Source: JAWVFM01 sp963843315 (GTDB lineage Bacteria; Actinomycetota; Thermoleophilia; Solirubrobacterales; 70-9). Taken from it: a DNA stretch of 64,000 nucleotides. The notes beneath the pieces were generated by a model that saw only the letters and a list, made by a program, of their open reading frames with translations, was not told the origin of the DNA and made no database searches. Shown here piece by piece: positions 42,446 through 51,939 of the stretch. The DNA is taken from positions 62,001 to 126,000 of the forward strand of contig CAWJJU010000001.1 of NCBI GenBank assembly GCA_963843315.1, given 5' to 3'. Position 1 is the stretch's first letter. Each line of letters opens with the position of its first letter. The position numbers were made by a program, and so were the translations under genes.

Positions 42446-43447
42446 CTACGCACGTCCCGCTGCTCGCCTCACCGCGAGCGTGAGCGCCAGGTCGTCCGGG
42501 TAGTCCGAGCCCCCGCGCGTCCACCACTCCAGGTCGGCAACCGCGCACGTGGCGGCCCGGGCGGCGCCGACGCTGCCACCGCGCACGCTTCGGACCAGGA
42601 GCTTCGCCGCGTAGGGGTGCACCGGCAAAGAGCGCTCGACATCGCTCGCCGAGCGGCCGGCCTCGAGCTGGGTCAGCGCCTGGTTGGCAAGCCTCAACCG
42701 CTTCGCGATCTGCCACACCAGCCCGGTGACCGACTCCCCCTGGTCGCGCAGGCGCTCGGCGGCGCGTAGCGCCGACGCCGCGTCGCGCTCCACAACCGCG
42801 TCTGAGAGCGTCCAGACGACCTCCTCGGTGGTGTCGGCGATCATCGCCTCGAGGTCCTCGCAGGCGACGGTGCCTCCCTGGGCCCACAGCGCCAGCCGGC
42901 GAAGCTCATTGGCAAGCCGCAGCGTCCGCTCTCCCATCCGCGCGACCAGGAGCTCGGCGGCGTCGCGATCGAGCGTGAAGCCAAGCGCCCGAGCCTCCTC
43001 CGTGAGCCGTCGCGCGAGGTCGCGGGCCTTCGGCGCCGCGTAGGTGATCACCTCGCCCCCCGCCTTGCGAACTGCGGCCCCGAGCGCCGTCCTTGCGTCG
43101 GCCTTGGCCTTCGTCGGTCGAGCCGCGTCCGCACGCTGGACCAGCACCACGGTCAGATCCTCAGGAAGGGCGGCGATGGCGCCGCTCAGCGTCGCCAACT
43201 CCTTCGCGTTCAGCTTGTCGACCCGATCCGCCAGCAGGTAGCGCTTGCTGGCCACCAGTGACAGCGCCGGGATCGAGGCCAGCAGGCCGTCGAGGTCGGG
43301 CGAGCCGTCGGCGAGAAGCGGCGAGAAGCTTTCCAGCGACCCCGGCCCGCCCTCGCGCTCGGCCCGCGAGCGCAGCCGCGACAGCGCGGAGTCGATCTTC
43401 GCGTCGTCGTCGCCCGCGAGCAGGTATGCGGGGCCGAGGTCAGCCAT
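42446..43447 (-). CDS. holA: DNA polymerase III δ subunit
   Basis: 333 residues; clamp-loader subunit that opens the β sliding clamp. N-terminal AYLLAGDDDAKIDSALSRLR, SIPALSLVASKRYLLADRVD, then the α-helical C-terminal half with VARMGERTLRLANELRRLAL and TVACEDLEAMIADTTEEVVW (motifs shared by δ subunits), ending QIAKRLRLANQALTQL. Position downstream of comEA-comEC and against rpsT is the usual actinobacterial arrangement. Confidence 0.92.
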   Translation of the reverse strand: MADLGPAYLLAGDDDAKIDSALSRLRSRAEREGGPGSLESFSPLLADGSPDLDGLLASIPALSLVASKRYLLADRVDKLNAKELATLSGAIAALPEDLTVVLVQRADAARPTKAKADARTALGAAVRKAGGEVITYAAPKARDLARRLTEEARALGFTLDRDAAELLVARMGERTLRLANELRRLALWAQGGTVACEDLEAMIADTTEEVVWTLSDAVVERDAASALRAAERLRDQGESVTGLVWQIAKRLRLANQALTQLEAGRSASDVERSLPVHPYAAKLLVRSVRGGSVGAARAATCAVADLEWWTRGGSDYPDDLALTLAVRRAAGRA

Positions 43448-43498
43448 CCGCCCGAGTGTATTCAGGGCCCCGGCCGTGCCAGCCGGCAGGGCGCCGGA

Positions 43499-44042
43499 TC
43501 AGAGGCTGCCGATCAGAAGGCCCAGGCCAGACAGCACGATCGCCAGCGCGACCACGATCAGCACGCGCCGACCGTTGCGGCCAGTGACCGCAAACGCCAA
43601 CGCGAGCACCGCGGCAACCCCGGCCAGCACGCCGCCCGGCCACATGAAGACCTGGGTGATCGCCTTCTTGGTCGAGCCGCCGTCGAAGCACTGGTGGTCG
43701 CTCGGGCAGGGCGGCCTGGCCGCTCTGGACGTCGGCGCAAGTCGGGGTGCTGCCGATGTCGGCCACGGCGGCGATCATCACCGCGCAGGCGAACGCGAGG
43801 ACCAGGGCGCCCAGTACGGCCAGTGCGCGCATGCCGCCCCCGGCCTTGCCCGAGTCGGTAGCCGCGGGGGTCGAGCCGGCCGGCGGGGCGGGCGGCGGAG
43901 GTGTCTGCGGCTGTGGCGTGCCCGGCGGGACCGGCGGTGGAGGAGTCTCCTGCGGCGGCGGGGTTCCCGGCGGGACCGGCGGCTGGGGCGCCGGGTCCGG
44001 GCTGGAGCCGGGCGGAGGCGGTGGTGTGCCGCTTCCCTCCAT
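43499..44042 (-). CDS. Proline-rich membrane protein (one-base frameshift)
   Basis: Predicted ~180 residues. First ~75 residues are Pro-rich repeats (PPVPPGTPPPQETPPPPVPP), then membrane segment 1 (LAVLGALVLAFACAVMIAAV), an extracytoplasmic Cys-containing loop (CADVQSG...CPSDHQCFDGGSTKKA), segment 2 (GGVLAGVAAVLALAFAVTG) and segment 3 (VLIVVALAIVLSGLGLLIGS). The frame slips in the GC-rich run at 43701-43712 (one extra base); joining the frames gives the product described. The Pro-rich cytoplasmic arm suggests protein-protein contacts. Function unknown. Confidence 0.65.
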
Positions 44043-44104
44043 CGATGTCAGGCCGATTCCTCTCACTCTGCTCCCGTCCTCGACGATTCTTGTGCGCGGC
44101 CAGC

Positions 44105-44191
44105 CTAACCGCCGTCGGCGGTCGTCATCAGTTCGACGAGGCGCGAGACGGCCACGCCGAAGGCGAAGTCCTCCCGCCGCAGCCTACGCAC
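44105..44191 (-). CDS. Possible 28-residue peptide overlapping the comEC stop
   Basis: Short frame from GTG 44191, whose codon lies 3 nt before the comEC stop, reading MRRLRREDFAFGVAVSRLVE and ending at TAG 44107-44105. It could be amphipathic and helical. Support is only position and composition; it may be the remnant of a longer C-terminus or chance. Confidence 0.25.
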   Translation of the reverse strand: MRRLRREDFAFGVAVSRLVELMTTADGG

Positions 44192-46475
44192 CCGCGTGGG
44201 CGCTCCAGCCGTGTCTGGTCACGTCGATCTCGATCTGGCCGTCGACGTCGGTGCGGGCGACCGGCACGTGCGCCTCCGCGAGGTCGCGCAGCGTGGCGGG
44301 GTCCGGATGCCCGTAGCGGTTCCCGGCTCCCACCGAGATCACCGCGAACCGGGGCGACGTACGGGCGAGGAGCGAGGGGAGGCCCGCGTCGGCGCTGCCG
44401 TGATGGGCAACCTTCAGCACGTCGACGGGGCCTGGGTCGACGGGCACCTGCTCGGCCTCGGCGTCGGCCGTGAGCAACATCGAGAACCCGTGCCAGCGGG
44501 CAACGCCGACGAGCGCGAGCGTGTTGGGGTCGGCGGCGCGTGCCGCCGCGCCGCGCTCGCGGCCGGCGGGCGGCCACAGGATGTCCAGCCTCAGGGCGCC
44601 CGAGCGCAGCTCGGAGCCCTGCGCCAGCCGCAGCGGGCGGACGCCCGTGGCCCGCGCCCTAGCGAGGAGGCGCGGCGAGCGCACCCCGTAGCCGAAGCGA
44701 GCCACCGGCATCGAGCCCAGCAGGTCCTCGACGCCGCCGGCATGGTCGGCCTGGTCGTGCGTGACGAGCGCGGCTCCAACGCCGGCGACGCCGGCGGCCC
44801 GGAGCTTCCCGGCAAGGTCGTCCCCAGGCGGGCCGCCGTCGACCAGGATCGGCGCCCCGCGGCGAGGGTCGAGCAGGATCGAATCGCCCTGGCCGACGTC
44901 GAGCACGGTGACCCGAAGCCCCGCGCGGAGGCCGGCGGATGGGGAGCGGCCCGGCCCGAGCGCCAGGGCTGTTAGCGCCGCGCACGCCACCGCGGCCGCA
45001 GCGAGCGCTCCCCGCCCGACCCGCAGCGAGCGCCGCCGCCGGTGCGAGGTGAGCGCGGCGTAGAGCCCGGCGCAGATCGCGGCGTAGAGGGCCGCCACCG
45101 CGGCCGCGGGCATGGACGGAACGCCCACCTGGGCCCAGCCGGGTGAGCCGAGCCAGTGCGCGACCTGGGCGACGTAGGCCGCCAGCAGGCCGGCGAACCA
45201 GACGAGCGGCGCCACCGGCAGGGCCGGCACCTGCGCCAGGGCGGCCGCCAGCATCCCGAGCCACATGACCGGCGCGACCGCCGGCAGCGCCAGGAGGTTG
45301 GCGGGCAGAGCTGTCAGCGAGGCGTTTCCAAACGACGCCGCTACCAGCGGCGCCGTTGCGAGGGTCGCCGCGACCGTCACCCCGGCGCCCTCGGCAAGTG
45401 CGCGGCGCACGCGACCCGCGGGGCGGTGCGCCGGCAGCAGCGCGTCGCGGATCGGCGCGGCGGCAAGAATGATCCCCACCACCGCCGCGAAGCTCAGCTG
45501 CCAGCCGGGATCCCCCGTGGCGCGCGGGTTCAGCGCGAGGGTGACGACGGCCGCAAGCGCGACGACGTGGCGGCGCGACGCCGGCCGCCCCGCGAGCGTT
45601 GCGATCACCGTTGCCGCCCCGCTGACGCCCGCGCGCTCGATCGAGGGGCTCGCGCCCGTGACCAGGACGTACACGGCGATCAGCGCCAGAAGGACGGCGA
45701 GCCTTCGGCGCAGAGGAACGCCCAGCAGGCCGAGGATCGGCGCGGCGAGCAGGCCGAGCAGAGCCACGTTCTCGCCGCTCACCGCGAGCAGGTGTGCCAG
45801 CCCCGACCGGCGGAAGTCGCTCACCGTTCCCTGGTCGATCCTGTCGTCCTCGCCGAGAACGAAGCCACGCAGCAGCTGCGCCTCCGGCGCCGCCGTTCCC
45901 GAACCCAGCGTGCTCGAGGCCCGGTCGCGGATGCCGTCGATCGCGCCCTGAAATCCGCCCCGTCGCGCGCCGGTCGGCTCGATCCTCGAGGCACGGAGAA
46001 CCTGCGCGATGCCGAGGCGGGCGAGGAAGCCGGACTCCCACGGTGCGGGGTCGCGCAGGCTGCCCCTCGCCACGACCTCGCGACCTGCGGGCAGATCGGC
46101 GACCGGCTCGGGCGCCTGGATCATCACCCGCCCATCCGGCGTCCCGACCCGCACCGAGACCGTCCCCTGCGAGCGGTGCGGGGTGGCGAGGACCCATCCG
46201 CGCACCTCCGCCTCCGCCCCCGCCCGGCCCGTCAGCGCCCCCGCGTCGATCGCCGCGACGCGCGCCTGCCCGACGCCCAGACCGGCCGCCGCGCCGCAGG
46301 CCACGGCCAGGGCGAGCGCCGGCCCGCCGGGCCGTGGGGCCGCCACGAGCGCGAGGGCAAGCACGGCGGCCAGGCATACGAGCGCCGCGGGCGGCGGCGA
46401 GCCGGCCGGCGCGAACGGAGCGAGGCCGAGGCCCAGCGCGGCGCCGGCGATTGCGGCCGTCGGCCTGCCGCTCAC
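44184..46475 (-). CDS. comEC: DNA internalisation competence protein ComEC/Rec2
   Basis: 763 residues. N-terminal DUF4131 region with membrane segments, then the competence domain (LLRGFVLGEDDRIDQGTVSD, SGLAHLLAVSGENVALLGLL, ASPSIERAGVSGAATVIATL), more membrane segments, and a C-terminal metallo-β-lactamase domain (VTVLDVGQGDSILLDPRRGA, VTHDQADHAGGVEDLLGSM, DVLKVAHHGSADAGLPSLL). It forms the inner-membrane channel for transforming DNA. GTG start overlaps the comEA stop. Gene pair comEA-comEC suggests DNA uptake capacity, though no pilus genes are here. Confidence 0.93.
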   Translation of the reverse strand: MSGRPTAAIAGAALGLGLAPFAPAGSPPPAALVCLAAVLALALVAAPRPGGPALALAVACGAAAGLGVGQARVAAIDAGALTGRAGAEAEVRGWVLATPHRSQGTVSVRVGTPDGRVMIQAPEPVADLPAGREVVARGSLRDPAPWESGFLARLGIAQVLRASRIEPTGARRGGFQGAIDGIRDRASSTLGSGTAAPEAQLLRGFVLGEDDRIDQGTVSDFRRSGLAHLLAVSGENVALLGLLAAPILGLLGVPLRRRLAVLLALIAVYVLVTGASPSIERAGVSGAATVIATLAGRPASRRHVVALAAVVTLALNPRATGDPGWQLSFAAVVGIILAAAPIRDALLPAHRPAGRVRRALAEGAGVTVAATLATAPLVAASFGNASLTALPANLLALPAVAPVMWLGMLAAALAQVPALPVAPLVWFAGLLAAYVAQVAHWLGSPGWAQVGVPSMPAAAVAALYAAICAGLYAALTSHRRRRSLRVGRGALAAAAVACAALTALALGPGRSPSAGLRAGLRVTVLDVGQGDSILLDPRRGAPILVDGGPPGDDLAGKLRAAGVAGVGAALVTHDQADHAGGVEDLLGSMPVARFGYGVRSPRLLARARATGVRPLRLAQGSELRSGALRLDILWPPAGRERGAAARAADPNTLALVGVARWHGFSMLLTADAEAEQVPVDPGPVDVLKVAHHGSADAGLPSLLARTSPRFAVISVGAGNRYGHPDPATLRDLAEAHVPVARTDVDGQIEIDVTRHGWSAHAGA

Positions 46476-47104
46476 GGCTGCAGGCGTGCCCGGAGGGCCT
46501 CCATGGTCGCGGGGCCGATTCCCGAGATCTGGTCGAGGTCGTCGATGGACCCCACTCCCCCGTGCTGGTCGCGGAAGTCGATGATGTCCTGCGCCGTCAC
46601 CGGCCCGATGCCCTCGATCGTGTCGAGGTCCTCGGCGGTGGCGCTCGAGAGGCTGATGGGCGCGTCCGCGGCCGGGTCCGCAGCGCCGGACGCGGTGCCC
46701 GCCGCCGGCGCCCCGGATGCGGCGCCCGCTGCGACCCTTGCCGGCACCGCGACCTGCTGGCCGTCGGTGAGCCGCGCGGCAAGGTTGATGCTGTCGAGCT
46801 GGGCGGCCGCGCTCGCCCCGCCGGCCCGCTTGATGGCGTCGTCGACGCGCGAGCCCGCCGGCATCCTGTAGACGCCGGAGTCACGCACCGCCCCGGTGAC
46901 GTCGACCACCACGTCCTCCCCGCCCGGCGCGGCGGAGACGCCCGCCTGAACGCCTCCACCGCCGCCGGAATCCGTGAACTCGACGCCCTGGGCGGAGGCG
47001 TTGCCCGTGCCGCTCCCCGAGGAGACCCAGCGCGCGCCCACGAGGAGCACCGCAATGCCGGCGGCCACGTAGAGGATCAGCTGCGCACGGGAAATGCCTT
47101 CCAT
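46472..47104 (-). CDS. comEA: Competence protein ComEA (SLBB + helix-hairpin-helix)
   Basis: 210 residues. One membrane anchor (LILYVAAGIAVLLVGARWV), an SLBB domain (DVVVDVTGAVRDSGVYRMPA, DAIKRAGGASAAAQLDSINL), an Ala/Gly linker and a C-terminal HhH DNA-binding pair (SLSSATAEDLDTIEGIGPVT, IDDLDQISGIGPATMEALRA). Receptor for double-stranded DNA on the cell surface, handing it to ComEC. Confidence 0.93.
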   Translation of the reverse strand: MEGISRAQLILYVAAGIAVLLVGARWVSSGSGTGNASAQGVEFTDSGGGGGVQAGVSAAPGGEDVVVDVTGAVRDSGVYRMPAGSRVDDAIKRAGGASAAAQLDSINLAARLTDGQQVAVPARVAAGAASGAPAAGTASGAADPAADAPISLSSATAEDLDTIEGIGPVTAQDIIDFRDQHGGVGSIDDLDQISGIGPATMEALRARLQP

Positions 47105-47188
47105 GCGGCGATCGTCGCGGCGCGATGCGCGCGGATTGCGCGCGGAGGGGATCGATTGAGGAGCGGGGTTGCGCCGATCCGGCGCGAG

Positions 47189-47593
47189 CTACTCGTCGTC
47201 TTCGTACTCGTCGTAGCCGCTGCCCTGCGCGGCGACCCTGTTGCCGTAGAGCTCGTCCGCGGAGACGCCCGGAGACTGCACGGCGACGAGCACGAGCGGT
47301 TCGGGGCCCTCGTTGGCCACCGTGTGTCCGGTGGCGGGCGGGATCAGCACCAGGTCGCCCTGGCCGAGCGTGAGGGTGTCGCCCGTGGCCGACATCGTCC
47401 CCGACCCCGAGGCGACCACGTAGACCTGCTCGGCCTCCTCGTCACCCCACAATTCTCCCGACGCGCCCGGAGGCACCTCCAGCCAGTTCACCGACAGGTT
47501 GCGCGATCCCAGCTCGCCCGCGTCCATGAGGATGTGAGGGCGAAGCCGGTGACCGTCGATCACCACGGCGTCGGCGATGCGCCTGACAAGCAC
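47189..47593 (-). CDS. Cupin-domain protein
   Basis: 134 residues, single cupin barrel. Motif 1-like GELWGDEEAEQVYVVASGSG (lacks the usual His-x-His, having Glu residues instead), motif 2 LVLIPPATGHTVANEGPEPL with a conserved His. An acidic tail (GYDEYEDDE) ends it. Because motif 1 lacks the paired histidines, metal binding is doubtful. GTG start; it lies 55 nt upstream of nothing coding (leuS ends at 47649 on the same strand), so it is probably the gene after leuS in one transcript. Role unknown. Confidence 0.8.
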   Translation of the reverse strand: MLVRRIADAVVIDGHRLRPHILMDAGELGSRNLSVNWLEVPPGASGELWGDEEAEQVYVVASGSGTMSATGDTLTLGQGDLVLIPPATGHTVANEGPEPLVLVAVQSPGVSADELYGNRVAAQGSGYDEYEDDE

Positions 47594-47648
47594 GGGAACG
47601 TTCTACCAAACGACCCCGCGCCGTAGGTGAACGATCGGCCGACCGGGC

Positions 47649-50178
47649 TCAGCGAACCACGAGGTTCACGAGCTTGCCCGGCACCACGATCTCCTTCACG
47701 ACCTCGCTGCCGTCCACGTGCCGGCGAACCGTTTCCAGGCCGTGCGCGAGCTCCAGGAGCTCGTCGTTCGCCGCGCCCGTGGGGGCCTCGACCTCGCCAC
47801 GGCGCTTGCCGTTGACCTGGACGACCAGGGTGAATGTCTCGCGTGTGAGGAAGGCTGGATCCGGCTTCGGCCACGGCACCTCCCACACACGCCCGCCCTC
47901 GATGCGCTCCCAGACCTCGCTCGCAAGGTGCGGAGCGAAGGGGAAGATCAGCGAGGCCGCAGTCGACGTGGCGAAGCGAAATGCCGCGCGACCCTCGGGG
48001 TCGCGAAGAAGCATGTCCTGGCTCTTGGAAGCTTCGTTGACCAGCTCCATCACGGCGGCGATCGCCGTGTGCAGCTGGAAGTCGTGCGAGATGTCGTAGG
48101 TGACCTTGTCGATCGCCCAGTGGGCCTTGCGGACGACGTCGAGCGCGGGGCCGCTCGGATCCGTCGGCGGCCCCTCCTCGATCCCAGCCGCTGCCTCGCC
48201 GAGGCGCCAGAGCCTCGACAGGAAGCGGTGGACCCCCTCGACGCCCTCGTCGAGCCAGTCGCCACCCTTGATCGGCGGGCTCATGAAGCACACGTACGTG
48301 CGCGCGGCGTCGGCGCCATGGCGGTCGACGATCGCCGCGGGGTCGACCACGTTGCCCTTCGACGAGGACATCTTCGCCCCGTCGCGGGTGATCATCCCCT
48401 GTGTGAAGAGGTTGGCGAAGGGCTCCTGAACGCCCAGCTCGCCCATGTCCGCCAGCGCCTTCACGAAGAACCGGGCGTACATGAGGTGCAGGATCGCGTG
48501 CTCGATGCCGCCGATGTACTGGTCGACCGGCATCCAGTAGTCGGCCGCCGAGCGATCCCAGGCCGCCTCGTCGTTCTTCGCGTCCAGGTAGCGGATGAAG
48601 TACCAGGAGGAATCGACGAAGGTGTCCATCGTGTCCGTCTCCCGCCGGGCCGGGCGCGCCACAGCTCGGGCAGGTCGTCTCGACCCAGTCCGTAGCCGCG
48701 GCCAGCGGGCTCTGGCCCTTCGGCGCGTAGTCCTCGACCTCGGGAAGCTCGATGGGGAGCTGGTCGTCGGGCAGCGGGACCATGCCGCAGTGGTCGCAGT
48801 AGACGATGGGGATCGGGCAGCCCCAGTAGCGCTGGCGGGAGAGCAGCCAGTCGCGGAGCCGGTAGTTGATGGCGCGCTCCCCCCGCCCCTCGCCGGCTAG
48901 CCAGTCGACGATTGCCCCGTACGCAGCGCGGTTCTGCTGGCCGTCGAAGCGCCCGGAGTTGACCATGGTTCCATCGCCGATGTACGGCAATGCTACTGTG
49001 GGGTCAGACCCCTCGACACTCGCGTCGGCTTTCGGCGAATCGGTTGAGGGGTCAGACCCCGCGTCCGGCGCCTCGATCACTCGGCGAATCGGCAGGTCGA
49101 ACTTCTTGGCGAACGCGTAGTCCCGATCGTCGTGGCCGGGGACGGCCATGATCGCGCCGGTTCCGTACTCCATCAGCACGTAGTCGGAGACGAACATCGG
49201 CACGTCCTCGCCGTTCACGGGGTTGCGGACGGTCCGGCCGAGGGCGACGCCCGTCTTCTCGCGCTCGGCGGACCCGCGCTCGGCTCCGGTCTCGCGCCGC
49301 GCGGCCTCCACGTAGGCGCGGACCTCGGCCTCGTTCTCCGTGCCGGCGATCAGCGTTTCGAGGTCGGGATGCTCCGGCGCGAGCACGAAGAAGGTGGCGC
49401 CGAACAGCGTGTCCGGACGGGTGGTGAAGACCGGGAAGTCCAGGTCGACCTCGTCGCAGCGAAAGGTGAGCCGCGCCCCCTCGGAGCGGCCGATCCAGTT
49501 GCGCTGCATGGTGATGACGTTCTCCGGCCAGGACTCGAGCAGGTCGAAGTCGGCCAGCAGCCGGTCCGCGTAGTCGGTGATCTTGAAGAACCACTGCTCG
49601 AGGTTGCGCTGCTCGACGAGGCTCCCGCAGCGCTCGCAATGGCCGTCGATCACCTGCTCGTTCGCGAGCACCGTCTGGTCCTTCGGGCACCACTGAACCG
49701 GCGCCTCCGCCCTGTAGGCGAGCCCGCGCTCGTAGAAGCGCAGGAACAGCCACTGCGTCCAGCGGTAGTACTCCGGCTCGCAGGTTGCTAGCTCGCGAGT
49801 CCAGTCGATCGAGACACCCCAGCGCTTGAACTGCCGCCGGTAGGCCTCGATCGAGCGGTTCGTGGCCGTGCGCGGCGGGACACCGGTCTTGATCGCGTTG
49901 TTCTCAGCGGGCAGGCCGAACGCGTCGTAGCCCATCGGGTGGATCACCTGATAGCCGTTGCGGCGCCGGAAGTGCGCGATCGCGTCGCCGATCGAGTAGT
50001 TCTTCAGATGACCGACGTGAGGCTCGCCCGAGGGGTAGGGCAGCATCTCCAGCACGTACGCCTTCGGCTTGTCCGGGTCGAAGCCGGGCTGCCCCGGGTT
50101 CGGGACCTCCCAGGTCCCCTCGGACTCCCAGACCGCCTGCCAGCGGGCCTCGATCGCGTGCGGGTCGTAGCGCTCCAT
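47649..50178 (-). CDS. leuS: Leucyl-tRNA synthetase (one-base frameshift, in-frame repeat insertion)
   Basis: About 843 residues. HIGH motif in LPYPSGEPHVGHLKNYSIGD, editing domain with FTTRPDTLFGATFF and YGTGAIMAVPGHDDRDYAFA, KMSKS as GAKMSSSKGNVVDP, and a C-terminal anticodon domain ending IVVPGKLVNLVVR. Two oddities: the frame slips at about 48652-48660 (CPSCG then PARRETDTMDTFVD), and residues encoded by 49000-49060 contain two GSDP repeats (AGSDPSTDSP...VEGSDPTV) that come from the dispersed palindrome and are absent from ordinary LeuRS at this point. ATG start 50178. Confidence 0.93.
49000..49060. repeat. Pair of GGGGTCAGACCCC palindromes inside leuS
   Basis: GGGGTCAGACCCC at 49000-49012 and 49048-49060 (spacing 48). 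In the leuS frame the palindrome reads Gly-Ser-Asp-Pro; other frames would give a TGA stop, so this orientation and phase are the tolerated ones. Same unit as 3509-3565 and 62383-62431. Confidence 0.75.
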
Positions 50179-50208
50179 CGCAGCGATTATTGCGGGCGTA
50201 TAGTCGGC

Positions 50209-50272
50209 GGTGATGGTCGTGAGGGGCTTTAGCCCCAAAAGCAGCAGGTAAGGGCGGCGAAGCCGTCCGCAA
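50209..50272 (+). repeat. Two-hairpin element, copy B
   Basis: Leader TGATGGTCGTGAGG, hairpin 1 GGGGC-TTTA-GCCCC (50223-50236), linker AAAAGCAGCAGGTAA (50237-50251), hairpin 2 GGGCGGC-GAA-GCCGTCC (50252-50268), then CGCAAGT. Linker length and hairpin 2 geometry match copy A (15760-15837) exactly, with compensatory stem changes. It lies in the leader of the 74-residue gene at 50321. Confidence 0.6.
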
Positions 50273-50320
50273 GTTATTCCGGAAGGACCAGTCCCGAAAC
50301 TCGGAGGAGGACAGGAGACG

Positions 50321-50545
50321 ATGGGACGCCTGATCAGAATGGACCGCACGGGGCACACGACGCTCGCCGAGTGGACCGCCGGCGAGGAGGCCTCCGAGGC
50401 CCGCGCCCGGGAGGCGTTTCAGGCGGAGCTCGAGCGGGGCATGATCGCGTCGGCCACCCGCCCCGGCGGCAGCGCCGAGGTGGTGCGTGAGCTTCCGGGC
50501 GACGCCGAGCTGGTGATCATGCGGCGGCCCATCGCCGGGGGCTGA
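50321..50545 (+). CDS. Small hypothetical protein
   Basis: 74 residues, no membrane segment: MGRLIRMDRTGHTTLAEWTA, ARAREAFQAELERGMIASA, and VRELPGDAELVIMRRPIAGG. A good ribosome site (GGAGGAGGACAGGAG) precedes the ATG. The C-terminal part looks like a compact β-hairpin found in small actinobacterial proteins of unknown role. Divergent from leuS; its ~140-bp leader holds two-hairpin element copy B. Confidence 0.65.
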   Translation: MGRLIRMDRTGHTTLAEWTAGEEASEARAREAFQAELERGMIASATRPGGSAEVVRELPGDAELVIMRRPIAGG

Positions 50546-51269
50546 GGCGCTCCCATCCTTCCCGACCCTCCCACCCAGCTCGACGCCGGCCGGCTCACGT
50601 CCGGCGGCCTCGACGAGGCGGCGGCGCTGTGGTGGCGTGAGGACGTAAGCGAGCGCACCCTGCGCCGCGACGAGCGGCGCTGGACCGTGTGGACGGCCTG
50701 GGTGGTCGCCGCGTTCGTGGCGCCCGGCGTGGTGCTCCTCGCCCTGCAGCCCCTGACGGCGCCGGTGGCCGCCATCTGCTTCGCCCACGCCTGGCTGATC
50801 CCCCTTATCCAGGCCCGGCGCGGAGCGCGCCAGGTGGCGCCGCTGACCAGGCCGGGAACCGGGCCGGAGCGGATCGCGATCGGATTGCTGGGCGACCTGG
50901 TGGGACACGCCGAGCGTGAGCTCGTCGGCCGGAAGCGGCCTGGTGCTGGAGCGCGGCGAGCTCGGGGTGTGGCTGCTGGGGGCGAACGGCGCCTTCCTCG
51001 TGCGACCCGGAGGGCGGCGCGTCGACTGCTGGTGCGTGCGCGTGGGCGACGCGGAGGGGTTGCCGACGGCCGACCGGGCCGCGCATCTGCTCCTCGGCTT
51101 GCGGGAGGACGAGCTGGGCTTTGCCAAGGTCGCGAACCTGGGCTTCTCCGGCGCCGCCTGGCGCGTTCGCGCGCGGCTGGCACCGCGGCAGCGAGCGGCG
51201 CTGGCCGAGGCCAGGCGCCTCGCTCGCGCTGGATGTTCTAGCCCGGGACCTTTGCGGCGAAGGCGCTGA
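50546..51269 (+). CDS. Uncharacterised membrane protein (one-base frameshift, start unclear)
   Basis: The frame opens right after the stop of the previous gene: LDAGRLTSGGLDEAAALWWR, then two membrane segments (AWVVAAFVAPGVVLLALQPL, APVAAICFAHAWLIPLIQA), then GTGPERIAIGLLGDLVGHAE. Near 50925-50935 the frame shifts by one base and continues GLVLERGELGVWLLGANGAF, VDCWCVRVGDAEGLPTADRA, LRARLAPRQ-like end. The joined product would be ~235 residues. No ATG/GTG start precedes the conserved-looking N-terminus; GTG 50687 would remove it. Not recognised. Its 3' end overlaps the convergent MBL gene. Confidence 0.55.
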
Positions 51270-51909
51270 GCTTGGTCGGGTCCCGCAGCGGCGGGCCGTG
51301 GCCGAAGACGACCACCTTGGGCTTGAGCGCGGCGATCTTGCGGATCGACCGGCGGTTCTCGGCGGGATCGGGCGTGAGGTAGTCCTTCGGCTGGTGCAGG
51401 CCCGGGATGCCGGTCCAGATGCTCATCCCGTTCAGCACGTCACCCGCCACCAGCACGCCGTCGGCCTCTCGCCAGAAGACAACGTGGCCGCGCGAATGGC
51501 CGGGGGTGTCGATCACCTTGAATCCGGCCACGTCGTCGCCCTCGGCGAGGGGGCGGTCGACCCTGCGGCCCGGCCCCGTGAAGAAGGAGTCGTAGAACTT
51601 GGCGACCGGGTGATCGGGCTGGCGCTTGCGGATGAGGCTCGTGTCCTCCGCGGCGTCCACGTCGTTGGCGGGCACCCAGTAGGGAACGCCGAGCGCCTCG
51701 CAGACCTCCTTGCTCGCGCCCAGGTGGTCGGGGTGCGCGTGCGTGATGGCGTGCGCCTTCACGTCGTGGCCCTCGAGCTGGCGCAGGATGCGCTTGCCCG
51801 AGCGCCTGCCGCCCGCGTCGATCAGGACGTCGCCGATCAGGAACGCGTTGACCGCGTTGGGCATCGGGACGGTGTCGAGATGCCAGACCCCTTCGGCGAC
51901 CTGCTTCAT
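51238..51909 (-). CDS. MBL-fold metallo-hydrolase
   Basis: 223 residues, glyoxalase II-like: AHAITHAHPDHLGASKEVCE (HxHxDH), FKVIDTPGHSRGHVVFW (second-shell His), ADGVLVAGDVLNGMSIW (bridging Asp) and KVVVFGHGPPLRD (last His). All metal ligands are present, so it is probably an active thioesterase, lactonase or related hydrolase. Start ATG 51909, 30 bp from the divergent phosphatase gene. Confidence 0.88.
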   Translation of the reverse strand: MKQVAEGVWHLDTVPMPNAVNAFLIGDVLIDAGGRRSGKRILRQLEGHDVKAHAITHAHPDHLGASKEVCEALGVPYWVPANDVDAAEDTSLIRKRQPDHPVAKFYDSFFTGPGRRVDRPLAEGDDVAGFKVIDTPGHSRGHVVFWREADGVLVAGDVLNGMSIWTGIPGLHQPKDYLTPDPAENRRSIRKIAALKPKVVVFGHGPPLRDPTKLSAFAAKVPG

Positions 51910-51939
51910 GCGGGCGATCCTACCCGCGACAATGCGGCG

